DNA from: Actinobacteria bacterium IMCC26077
GTDB taxonomy: Bacteria; Actinomycetota; Actinomycetes; Nanopelagicales; Nanopelagicaceae
Direction: 5' to 3'
Length of the DNA: 64,000 nt
NCBI GenBank assembly: GCA_002284915.1
Contig: CP015606.1
Coordinates: 310,001 to 374,000, forward strand
The notes beneath the pieces were generated by a model. It had not been told where the DNA came from. It was given only the letters and a program-made list of their open reading frames with translations, and did not search any database. The position numbers and the translations under genes were made by a program. This document shows positions 8,358 to 16,052 of the stretch, piece after piece; the stretch's first letter is position 1, and each line of letters begins with the position of its first letter.

Positions 8358-9443
8358 ATGAAGATTACGAATGTAGAGGTAATCCTTGTAGACCGTCCAG
8401 CCTTCGCACCAGCGTTTGTCTGGCGCAAGGGAGTTCCGGGTTCCGACGGGCCAATCACCACTGGCTGGCTCGTTATCGAGACTGATGCTGGAATCACTGG
8501 TTTTGCATCCGCCTCTCGTGGTGTGATTTTGAAGGACTATGTCGATCGCCGATTTAAAAATGAATTAATAGGTATGGATCCGCTCCAACGAGAGTATCTC
8601 TGGGAACGGGCATGGGAGTTAGATCGCATCGAACGTTTTGCGCCAAACATGGCCCACGTAGTTGATGTTGCGCTCTGGGATATTGGTGCGAAAGCAGCGA
8701 AGTTGCCGGTATACAAACTAATTGGTGGATATCGCGAATCAATTCCGGCATATGCCTCGACCGTCACCTACTCCTCAATCGCAGAATTTCTCGACATCGC
8801 AGATCAAGCCCTGGAACTTGGTTATCCGGCGATCAAGCTGCATGCGTTCGGAGATGCGAAAAAAGATGCGGAACTCTCACTTGCACTCCGTGCTCATGTG
8901 GGTCCAGATGTGCCCTTGATGTATGACGGATCGGCTGGCTTTGATTTGATGGATGCGATGTATCTCGGACACGCTCTCGATGAGGCGGGATTCCTTTGGT
9001 ACGAAGAACCGATGCGTGAATTTTCAGTTACCGCCTACAAGTGGTTGGGTGAACGGGTTCGAATTCCATTGTTACTCGGCGAAGTCACTGATGGCGCACA
9101 TATGAGTTCTGGCGACTTTGCAGCAACCGGTGTTGCGAGCGCCCTTCGCGTGAGCACATTCTTGCGCGGAGGATTCACTGGCGCGATGAGGATTGCACAT
9201 CTAGCTGATGCCTACCACCTTCGCGCTGAAGTCCATGGATTTGGTTTAGAGAGCGCCCACCTATGTATGGCAATCAAGAACAATACGTACTACGAATCAC
9301 TGGTATTCGGAAATCCAATTGTTCGAGAACCTTTAGTTGATAAAAATGGTCTTGTTCACGCACCAACCGCACCGGGCATTGGATATGAAGAGCAATGGCA
9401 AACGACAGGAATTCCAAAGGGACTAGAGAAGTATGTCAAGTAA
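8358..9443 (+). CDS. Enolase-superfamily (mandelate racemase/muconate lactonizing) sugar-acid dehydratase
   Basis: A 361-residue enzyme with an N-terminal capping domain and a TIM barrel. Metal ligands are visible in order: Asp in LMYDGSAGFD, Glu in WYEEPMRE, Glu in LLGEVTDG. The His of a His-Asp dyad is in AEVHGFGLESAH. On strand 2 the usual Lys-x-Lys base pair reads AIKLHAF, i.e. Lys-x-His, unlike L-fuconate dehydratase at 13262, which has KLK. A dehydratase or epimerase acting on an aldonate made in this pathway is likely; substrate unknown. It overlaps the GntR gene by 11 bases. Confidence 0.85.
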   Translation: MKITNVEVILVDRPAFAPAFVWRKGVPGSDGPITTGWLVIETDAGITGFASASRGVILKDYVDRRFKNELIGMDPLQREYLWERAWELDRIERFAPNMAHVVDVALWDIGAKAAKLPVYKLIGGYRESIPAYASTVTYSSIAEFLDIADQALELGYPAIKLHAFGDAKKDAELSLALRAHVGPDVPLMYDGSAGFDLMDAMYLGHALDEAGFLWYEEPMREFSVTAYKWLGERVRIPLLLGEVTDGAHMSSGDFAATGVASALRVSTFLRGGFTGAMRIAHLADAYHLRAEVHGFGLESAHLCMAIKNNTYYESLVFGNPIVREPLVDKNGLVHAPTAPGIGYEEQWQTTGIPKGLEKYVK

Positions 9444-10215
9444 AACCCTCTCTGTTCCTCGCCGCTCAGTACTGTCTGATGATATTTATGACCTAATCAG
9501 GAAGATGATCTTCAATTACGAGATCGTCCCTGGCTCAAAGGTGAATATTGATGCGTTAGCAAAGAAATTAGATGTTTCGCAGACTCCTGTTCGGGAAGCG
9601 CTTTCACGGTTGGAATCTGATGGATTAATTGTCAAGGAACCATTGAAGGGTTTTCGAGCAACAGATCTACTCACCATTCAAGAACTCGATGATCTCTTCA
9701 AATTTCGACTCTTGATTGAGCCTTTTGCGGCATCAGAGGCTGCTCGCCAGGTCGATGAGACTGGCAAGCGTGCACTCAAGTCAGAGATTGAAAGTGCCAA
9801 GATTGCAATCAAGATTCCCGGTGATGATCAAGTTGAAGCCTTAACAGAGCATGATGCGCGTTTTCACTCACTTATTGCGAGTATGTCAGGTAATGCAGTC
9901 TTAGCCGAATCTTTCGAGCGAACACATTGCCACTTAAATCTCTTTCGCCTTTATATCGCGAGCCAGCGCCGGCTAATCTCGGGGGAATCGCGAGCTGTTC
10001 TAGTAGATAAACTCTTTAAGCAGTATTACAACTCTGCATCTGGTCAGGTAGCAATCAAAGAACATGAAGAGATTGCTGCTGCAATTACCTCTGGCAATAC
10101 CAAAGTTGCACAAAAGGCCATGTATCAACATATTGAAAGTTCGTTGCAACGATTCTATCCAGCAGCAAATGCGTTATACCTAGTAGAGAACCCAAGTAGC
10201 GAGGAGCACAGGTGA
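9433..10215 (+). CDS. GntR-family transcriptional regulator, FCD (FadR) subfamily
   Basis: A 260-residue regulator. The N-terminal winged helix spans about residues 10-80 (DDIYDLIRKMIFNYEIVPGSKVNIDALAKKLDVSQTPVREALSRLESDGLI). The all-helical FCD ligand domain follows, with the metal-ligand pattern Asp/His in EHDARFHSLI and a later His-rich helix (EHEEIAAA, QHIESSL). FCD regulators usually sense sugar acids or related carboxylates and repress catabolic genes. It is encoded between two dehydratases, overlapping the first by 11 bases and the second by four, so it is probably autoregulated. A plausible target is the ATACTAT palindrome at 8268-8286. Confidence 0.93.
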   Translation: MSSKTLSVPRRSVLSDDIYDLIRKMIFNYEIVPGSKVNIDALAKKLDVSQTPVREALSRLESDGLIVKEPLKGFRATDLLTIQELDDLFKFRLLIEPFAASEAARQVDETGKRALKSEIESAKIAIKIPGDDQVEALTEHDARFHSLIASMSGNAVLAESFERTHCHLNLFRLYIASQRRLISGESRAVLVDKLFKQYYNSASGQVAIKEHEEIAAAITSGNTKVAQKAMYQHIESSLQRFYPAANALYLVENPSSEEHR

Positions 10216-11330
10216 GTACAGTCATTACCGATATCGAGATTCGCGCATGTCGAGGCAAGGATGATCTAGGAGCGCTCGATGCAGCAAAGGCCGTTGCACT
10301 TCCTGGTGGCTCACGTCCTGATTTCACCGTAGTGACCATCACCACGTCAGATGGAGTGACAGGAACTTCATTTGGGTTTGGCGCGCAAGATGCGAAGGCC
10401 GCAGCCGCGACTATGTCTCAGGTAAAGCCCTTCTTCATCGGTCGTAGCCCACATGATTCAGCGAAAAACATGAAAGATTTTGAGATCTTTGATCGACGAT
10501 GGAACCATGTACCGATTTATTCCTATGCACCCTTTGATAATGCCTGTTGGGACATCGTGGGCAAGATGGCACATCAACCTGTTTACAAGATTCTTGGTGC
10601 GGCACGTGAAAAAGTTCCACTCTATGTCTCTTCGATGTTCTTACCTGGTCCTGAAGATTATGTTCGAGAAGCGTTGGAGGTAAAGGCAAAGGGATATAAG
10701 GGGTACAAGCTTCATCCTCCAGGAGGGCTCGATCTCGATATCGCCTGCTACCGCGCCGTTCGGGAAGCCGTCGGAGATGATTTCACGTTGATGGCAGACC
10801 CAGTGATCATGGATAGTTACGAGTCTGCGCTCAAGGCAGGTCGCGAACTGGAGCGGCTTGGCTATCGATGGCTCGAAGAACCGCTCCTTGATGTAAATCT
10901 CAATGGGCTCCGAAAACTGCGAGAGAAATTGGATATTCCAATCTGCGGTACCGAAGTTATCGCAGGCGCGCATTACACAACGGCGCACTGCATCGCTGAG
11001 GGAATCGTCGATATCGTCCGCACAGATGTCTCATGGCGTGGCGGTATCACTGCAGTGATGAAGACTGCACATGTAGCTGAGGCGTTCGGTGTCCAATGCG
11101 AATTGCATACGACGATTTACCACGGTCTAGAGCAGGTTCAGCTGCACCCTTCACTTGCGATACCCAATTGCGAATTCTTCGAAACGCTCTATCCCTTCGA
11201 TGATTTCCTCTTTGGTACCAAGACACAATTGGATATCCAAGACGGATATGTCATGGCGCCCAAGGGCGAGGGACTATGCATCGAATACGACTGGGATTTC
11301 ATCGACAAGCACACAGTCGCCACTTTCTAA
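10212..11330 (+). CDS. Second enolase-superfamily sugar-acid dehydratase
   Basis: A 372-residue mandelate-racemase-group enzyme. Metal ligands: Asp in LMADPVIMD, Glu in WLEEPLLD, Glu in ICGTEVIAG. The His of the dyad is probably in CELHTTIYHG. Strand 2 reads YKGYKLHPPGG, again Lys-x-His rather than Lys-x-Lys, as in the paralogue at 8358. GTG start, with a four-base overlap (GTGA) with the GntR gene. Its C-terminal codons form one arm of an AT-rich hairpin shared with the convergent gene at 11346. Likely a dehydratase for a second aldonate or an epimer; substrate unknown. Confidence 0.85.
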   Translation: MSTVITDIEIRACRGKDDLGALDAAKAVALPGGSRPDFTVVTITTSDGVTGTSFGFGAQDAKAAAATMSQVKPFFIGRSPHDSAKNMKDFEIFDRRWNHVPIYSYAPFDNACWDIVGKMAHQPVYKILGAAREKVPLYVSSMFLPGPEDYVREALEVKAKGYKGYKLHPPGGLDLDIACYRAVREAVGDDFTLMADPVIMDSYESALKAGRELERLGYRWLEEPLLDVNLNGLRKLREKLDIPICGTEVIAGAHYTTAHCIAEGIVDIVRTDVSWRGGITAVMKTAHVAEAFGVQCELHTTIYHGLEQVQLHPSLAIPNCEFFETLYPFDDFLFGTKTQLDIQDGYVMAPKGEGLCIEYDWDFIDKHTVATF

Positions 11331-11357
11331 TTTCTAAATAGAGAATTAGAAATTAGA
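11326..11357. terminator. AT-rich bidirectional hairpin spanning two convergent stop codons
   Basis: A perfect 12-bp inverted repeat (TCTAATTTCTAA / TTAGAAATTAGA, 8-base loop) contains the stop codons of both converging genes, the dehydratase ending at 11330 and the unknown protein ending at 11346. It could be a weak two-way terminator or an RNA-protecting structure. It is AT-rich and has no flanking GC clamp. Confidence 0.55.
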
Positions 11358-13265
11358 TAACGGCCTACCGGTGATTAGTGGATGCCAATCGTCTCGCTTT
11401 GACCAAGGAGTCTCGTAAGTCGGGTTATTCGCAAAGCGCTTAACCGTGAAGTTCAAGTGGGCAACCGTTCCTGGCTCCAAGGTCAAGGCGAAGTGCTTGT
11501 CGTTGATGTCATAACTTGTGCCATCAATTGATACCGAGACGAATTGGTGTTCGCCAAATCCGCCTGCTTGTAAGACTAACTCCCGCGATTTGGAACCCGT
11601 ATTAGCAACATGTACCGAAGTATTGGTCTTTGAAATCGCATCAACCATTACGGCGACATCTTCAGGAAGACCACTTCTCTTGTTCTCACCATCGAATGGG
11701 CGAATATTTGCGAATTGGAAACCACCATGCGAGATGTGCATAGGTGAGCCAGTTGCCAACTGCATTAATCCTTCGAGGTAGACCGGGCTAAACCATTGCC
11801 ATGCATGGACCTGGTAACCGATTTTCAAGAGATCTAATTCGATGATCTCATCGGTGGTATCAGGCGAATAGCTATCCCAATTCTCCTGATTTCCAATCAT
11901 CGAACGCATCCGGCGAAGGTGGATATCGATAAGTTCAAGGTTTGCCTTGAGGATCTCACTCGGAAAGTGAGGAAGGTGACCTTGAATGAACTCGAACCAC
12001 GAGAGGGTATTAGCGATGAAATGCTTATAACCAAGGGTGTTATGACCTGGCTTTCCTGGAATGATGATTTGTGACCAATCTTCAGTGCGCGGAATCGCGG
12101 CAATTCGATTGAGATCCTGATCATCTAGCGATGAAGTCCAGAGATAGATGAGGTGGCGTGGTGATGCATCTCGGTAGTCGCCCCAGCCAGCGTCGAAATG
12201 TCGGTGCGGAACGAGTACTCGGTCACCCTCTACCTTACGAAGTTCCCAGTTCTTATCAAATTGTTGACGAGCAACATCAAGATAGGAGTAATCGCCGGTA
12301 AGCAGGACGGCATTCATTACTGCATTAGTTAACGGCTCCATGATGGTCATCAAGCCATGCGGCCAACGCCATCCGTAGTAACCACCCCACCACTTACCAT
12401 CGTTGTACTCGCCGACTTTCCCACTCAGCCCAACATTGTCTGGCATGTAACCGTCGTTAGCATTGGCGCGGTCAGCCCAGACCTTGATGTAGTCGAGGAC
12501 CCACTCTTTCTCCTTTGGATCATGTGAGTACATGTAGGCATGGGTAATCATCGTCGTGGCATTGAGATTGAGGGGAACATCACCTCGATTCATCCGCTCA
12601 TTCATCTTCTCAATCAAGCGCTTGTAAATAACCGGATCAGACCAATTACATTTCATCGAAGCAAAATCAACGCCCTCAATATCCTCATATGGAGCGAGAT
12701 AGTCATCGAGAACGGTGCGGTGGGTATACCAATCTTCTTCAGTGACAATAAAGCGAGGGCCACGGCTGCCATTGAGTGGGGAACGGATGATCTTCCTCTC
12801 TTTGTCGTAGTTCTCAGCGAGGGGATCTTCGCCCATATACATGCGAGCGAAACGACGGGCCCGTTGTCGGTCCATCAAACTTTCGGGTTTGGTTAATCCG
12901 AGGAAGTAGAAATATAGATAGCCCTCGCCATGATGCATCCAGTCGTAGTAACCATCGAATTCACGATAGAGCTGGCCGTATTCCGTCCATTGCAGAGTGA
13001 TGGATTCCCACATTTTTCGGGCCAAGTCATAGATCTCTTCGCTGCCGCCGATTGCATATAAGAGAGCAAGGTTGTGGAACGCCTCATATGGATCGTCAGA
13101 GCCGTCCATACTTCCAAATTCGCTCTTCCATTTGAGCGTGCCATCGACATTTGTGTATTTCTTGACGAATTCTGGAGCGGCGGCATTGAGTTTGGTGATG
13201 ATCTCGCGTTCGAGTAGCGCCCACTCGGGAGCCTGCGCCTTCGATGAGATTGTTAGATTTTTCAT
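11346..13265 (-). CDS. Large cytoplasmic protein of unknown function, probable alpha/alpha-barrel glycosidase-like
   Basis: A 639-residue protein that I cannot assign to a named family. It has no signal peptide. The first about 500 residues are rich in helix repeats and aromatic/acidic motifs such as YYDWMHHGEGYLYFYF, DKEKEW-like helices, WWGGYYGWRWPHG, GWGDYRDASPRHLIYLW and WQWFSPVYLEG, the style of (alpha/alpha)6 toroid glycoside hydrolases and lyases. The last about 120 residues (DAISKTNTSVHVANTGSKSRELVL) look like a beta-sandwich. The second Met (13265) is preferred over 13271: it sits in an ATGA overlap with the fuconate dehydratase stop and has GGAGAGG at proper spacing. Tight coupling to that gene suggests processing of an imported deoxy-sugar glycoside; this is inference. 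Confidence 0.7.
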   Translation of the reverse strand: MKNLTISSKAQAPEWALLEREIITKLNAAAPEFVKKYTNVDGTLKWKSEFGSMDGSDDPYEAFHNLALLYAIGGSEEIYDLARKMWESITLQWTEYGQLYREFDGYYDWMHHGEGYLYFYFLGLTKPESLMDRQRARRFARMYMGEDPLAENYDKERKIIRSPLNGSRGPRFIVTEEDWYTHRTVLDDYLAPYEDIEGVDFASMKCNWSDPVIYKRLIEKMNERMNRGDVPLNLNATTMITHAYMYSHDPKEKEWVLDYIKVWADRANANDGYMPDNVGLSGKVGEYNDGKWWGGYYGWRWPHGLMTIMEPLTNAVMNAVLLTGDYSYLDVARQQFDKNWELRKVEGDRVLVPHRHFDAGWGDYRDASPRHLIYLWTSSLDDQDLNRIAAIPRTEDWSQIIIPGKPGHNTLGYKHFIANTLSWFEFIQGHLPHFPSEILKANLELIDIHLRRMRSMIGNQENWDSYSPDTTDEIIELDLLKIGYQVHAWQWFSPVYLEGLMQLATGSPMHISHGGFQFANIRPFDGENKRSGLPEDVAVMVDAISKTNTSVHVANTGSKSRELVLQAGGFGEHQFVSVSIDGTSYDINDKHFALTLEPGTVAHLNFTVKRFANNPTYETPWSKRDDWHPLITGRPLSNF

Positions 13266-14551
13266 TGCCATTCCTCTCCATGTGGGAAGGTAAATCGATT
13301 GATGGAATCAGGAAACATTTCGCCACCCGCTCCGGGCGCAACTGGCGCTAGGTACCGGCCGCTCTTGATTGCTACAGGTGTTACAAAATGTTCGTGCAGA
13401 TGATCAACAAATTCAATCACTCGAGCGTCATTCTCGCCTGAGACCGCGACATAGTCGAACATAGATAAATGTTGCACTAATTCGCAAAGCCCTACTCCGC
13501 CAGCATGAGGACAGACTGGAATACCAAACTTAGCGGCCATCAGGATGTTCGCAATGTTCTCATTAGGACCAGCGACCCGAGTGGAATCAATCTGCATAAA
13601 GGAAAAGGCTCCTAATTGGAGCATCTGCTTGAAAATGATTCGGTTCTGCACGTGTTCACCAGTAGCAACACGTATCGGTGCTATTGCTTTTGCAATAGTG
13701 GCATGTCCGAGCGCGTCATCTGGAGAGGTTGGCTCTTCAATCCAATAAAGATCGACACCATGAAGCTCTTTCAGCCAGGTGATCGCTTCGTCAACGCTCC
13801 ATACCTGGTTGGCATCAATTGCAAGGCGAACATTTGGTCCGACTGCCTCACGAGCCAAACGTAACCTTCGTTTGTCATCCTCGATTGATCCACCGCACTT
13901 AAGTTTTATTAGGGTGAACCCTTCAGCGACAGCCTCTTTCGCTAGTCGGACCATCTTCTCGTCGCTATATCCGAGCCATCCCGGTGAAGTGGTGTAGGCG
14001 GGTATCCCATCCTTTAATAACTTTGCCTTACGTTCAGCTTTCGTTGGTTCTGCTTTCTTAAGAATTTCCAGCGCCTCCTCTGGGGTGAGGACATCGCGGA
14101 TATATCGGAAATCGATGAGCGAGACGATCTCCTCTGGACTCATATCGGCAAGCACTTCCCACAACGGCTTCTTTTCAAATTTCGAGACCAAATCCCAGAG
14201 CGCAGTGAGTACTGCACCAACTGCCATATGGGTAAGACCTTTTTCTGGGCCGAGCCAGCGGATCTGTGAATCGCTCACCAGATCTCGGGCAATCTCGCCG
14301 AGGGATCGCTTGAGTTGATCGACCTTCAAACCGACAACTTTTGGTGCTAACAATTCGATTGTTGCGCATTGAAGTTCAGTGCCCCGTCCTAAGGTGAAGG
14401 AGAAGCCGTGGCCAGTGATTTCGCTATCGGTCTCAAGAATGAGATAGGCGGCTGAGTAGTCGGGGTCCTTATTCATCGCATCGGAACCATCGAGCGAACG
14501 TGAGGTGGGAAAGCGAATATCTGCGATGCGAAAGCCAGTGATGGTTGTCAT
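13262..14551 (-). CDS. fucD: L-fuconate dehydratase
   Basis: A 429-residue enolase-superfamily enzyme that converts L-fuconate to 2-keto-3-deoxy-L-fuconate. The N-terminus carries the family hallmark DIRFPTSRSLDGSDAMN followed by DPDYSAAYLIL, close to the bacterial and ENOSF1-type L-fuconate dehydratases. The barrel has Lys-x-Lys (LIKLKCGG), metal ligands Asp (LAIDANQVW), Glu (WIEEPTSP) and Glu (VATGEHVQ), and the late His in CPHAGGVGLCE. Length agrees with the family (about 430-440). Its stop overlaps the start of the 639-residue unknown gene. It is divergent from the fucose-dehydrogenase-like gene, with a 43-base shared promoter. Confidence 0.92.
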   Translation of the reverse strand: MTTITGFRIADIRFPTSRSLDGSDAMNKDPDYSAAYLILETDSEITGHGFSFTLGRGTELQCATIELLAPKVVGLKVDQLKRSLGEIARDLVSDSQIRWLGPEKGLTHMAVGAVLTALWDLVSKFEKKPLWEVLADMSPEEIVSLIDFRYIRDVLTPEEALEILKKAEPTKAERKAKLLKDGIPAYTTSPGWLGYSDEKMVRLAKEAVAEGFTLIKLKCGGSIEDDKRRLRLAREAVGPNVRLAIDANQVWSVDEAITWLKELHGVDLYWIEEPTSPDDALGHATIAKAIAPIRVATGEHVQNRIIFKQMLQLGAFSFMQIDSTRVAGPNENIANILMAAKFGIPVCPHAGGVGLCELVQHLSMFDYVAVSGENDARVIEFVDHLHEHFVTPVAIKSGRYLAPVAPGAGGEMFPDSINRFTFPHGEEWQ

Positions 14552-14572
14552 GTAACCCTTTCAGTTTTCTAC

Positions 14573-14587
14573 AAAAATCCTATACGA
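14573..14587 (-). promoter_or_regulatory. Candidate operator/-10 shared with the 8276-8290 site
   Basis: In the 43-base divergent gap between fucD and the aldo/keto reductase, the minus strand reads TCGTATAGGATTTTT. It differs in one base from TCGTATAGTATTTTT at 8276-8290. The TATAGG could act as fucD's -10, and TATACG on the plus strand, 8 bases before the reductase ATG, could drive a near-leaderless transcript. A shared regulator, probably the GntR/FCD protein at 9433, would co-ordinate both promoters. Confidence 0.55.
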
Positions 14588-14594
14588 TTCAGGA

Positions 14595-15572
14595 ATGCCA
14601 CGCCATAATCAAAAAGTCTCATTAAAACGAGTTCCATTAGAAATTACCCGCTTAGGACTTGGTACTGCCCCGTTAGGTGGAATGTTCTCCTCGGTATCAG
14701 AACATGAGAGCGATGATCTCATCTCTACCGCATTTGATCTTGGCATTAATTACTTTGATACCGCACCACTATATGGAAATGGAAAGTCAGAGGTTCGATT
14801 AGGGCGCGCACTTCGCGCCGCGAAGAAAGATTTCGTTATCTCGACGAAAGTTGGTCGAGTACTCAACGACACTGACACACCTGATAAGGAATTTTTCAAA
14901 GATGCAGATCCAACCAAGGAGTCGGTGTACGACTGGAGTGCAGATGGAGTTAAGCGCTCAATCAATGAAAGTTTAGAGCGGCTCGGCCTAGACCATGTAG
15001 ATATGGTCCTGCTGCACGATTGTGAAGATTACTTGGAGCAGACACTTCGGGAGGCGTACCCAGTACTCGATGATTACCGATCCCAGGGAATCATCAAAGC
15101 TGTTGGTATGGGTTTAAATCTCTGCGCACCTTCAGTAGTAGTAATGCGAGAGACAGATTTAGATTGCGCTCTCATAGCTGGTCGTTACACGCTCCTCGAT
15201 CAAGAGGCACAAGAAGAGCTCTTCCCACTTGCTTTGAAGAAGAACGTCTCCATGATTATTGGTGGTGTCTATAACTCGGGTGTCCTTGCTAATCCGGTTA
15301 AAGGAGCTGCCTTTAACTATGCGCCGGTGAGTGAAGAGCTACTAGATCGCGCGCTAGCTATCAAAGCTTTCCTTGCCGAAAGCGAGGTCTCGCTTACTGC
15401 CGCTGCAATTCAATTCCCGCTCCGCCATCCTGCAGTCACTACTGTCCTTACCGGATCACGAAATTCCGCCGAATTACGAGCAAACGTTGCAGACTTCGAT
15501 GCAGAAATCTCTGATTCGGTGTGGGACGAACTCGAAGCCAGTGGCTTGATTAAGCCACTCTCACTTGGCTAG
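14595..15572 (+). CDS. Aldo/keto reductase, L-fucose (D-threo-aldose) 1-dehydrogenase-like
   Basis: A 325-residue NAD(P)-dependent TIM-barrel oxidoreductase. The AKR catalytic Asp and Tyr lie in GINYFDTAPLYGNGKSE, the Lys in FVISTKVGR, and the His in DMVLLHDCED. The sequence style (RLGLGTAPLGGMF, YTLLDQEAQEELFPLA, IGGVYNSGVLA) matches the D-threo-aldose/L-fucose dehydrogenase group, which oxidises the anomeric carbon to the lactone. That supplies the first step before the lactonase at 918 and fucD. ATG at 14595 comes just after AGGA. Its end overlaps the convergent secreted-protein gene by 12 bases. Confidence 0.85.
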   Translation: MPRHNQKVSLKRVPLEITRLGLGTAPLGGMFSSVSEHESDDLISTAFDLGINYFDTAPLYGNGKSEVRLGRALRAAKKDFVISTKVGRVLNDTDTPDKEFFKDADPTKESVYDWSADGVKRSINESLERLGLDHVDMVLLHDCEDYLEQTLREAYPVLDDYRSQGIIKAVGMGLNLCAPSVVVMRETDLDCALIAGRYTLLDQEAQEELFPLALKKNVSMIIGGVYNSGVLANPVKGAAFNYAPVSEELLDRALAIKAFLAESEVSLTAAAIQFPLRHPAVTTVLTGSRNSAELRANVADFDAEISDSVWDELEASGLIKPLSLG

Positions 15573-16043
15573 CGCTGACGTATCTCGGGCGAATTCATTC
15601 CCCCACGCTGTAAATAGATTGGTCGCAGCCATCAAGGCATCGTTTGCTTTGCGGACAAGTTTCTTATCGTTCTTTTGAATTGCAGGTGCGTAGAGACCGA
15701 TTGCGTTGGTATAGGCCTTAATGAATTTTCTGAGGGCTACATCCGAATTCTTATAGCCTGCGGAAACTTTGATTTTCGAGAAATTAGTGAGAGCCGCTTT
15801 CACAGAGCTGTCCGCGTTCTGTGCTCGCTTTTTCCATTTTTTATATCCAGCAGAATTTACTTTCTCAGGCGCGAGTTGGTAGATATCTCCCCAATTACCA
15901 ATAGCTGTAGAGAAATCTTGGGTCGCCTTCCCTGCCTCCTGCGCGTATTTCGCGTCGCTCTCGGTGATTGCAGCCTGAGCAGGTGTGCCAAGAGCAAAAA
16001 GGGTGATTACTGCCAGGAATAAGGAGCTTAATCGGTTTCTCAT
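15561..16043 (-). CDS. Small secreted protein of unknown function
   Basis: A 160-residue protein with a clear Sec signal peptide (MRNRLSSLFLAVITLFALGTPAQA, cleavage after AQA near residue 24). The rest is basic and mostly helical (KYAQEAGKATQDFSTAIGNWGDIY, KKWKKRAQNADSSVKAALTNFSK), suggesting a helical bundle exported outside the membrane. No cysteines or enzymatic motifs are seen. It follows the MFS transporter by 9 bases on the same strand and overlaps the aldo/keto reductase tail by 12 bases. I do not recognise the family. Confidence 0.75.
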   Translation of the reverse strand: MRNRLSSLFLAVITLFALGTPAQAAITESDAKYAQEAGKATQDFSTAIGNWGDIYQLAPEKVNSAGYKKWKKRAQNADSSVKAALTNFSKIKVSAGYKNSDVALRKFIKAYTNAIGLYAPAIQKNDKKLVRKANDALMAATNLFTAWGNEFARDTSALAK

Positions 16044-16052
16044 AGGGACAGA

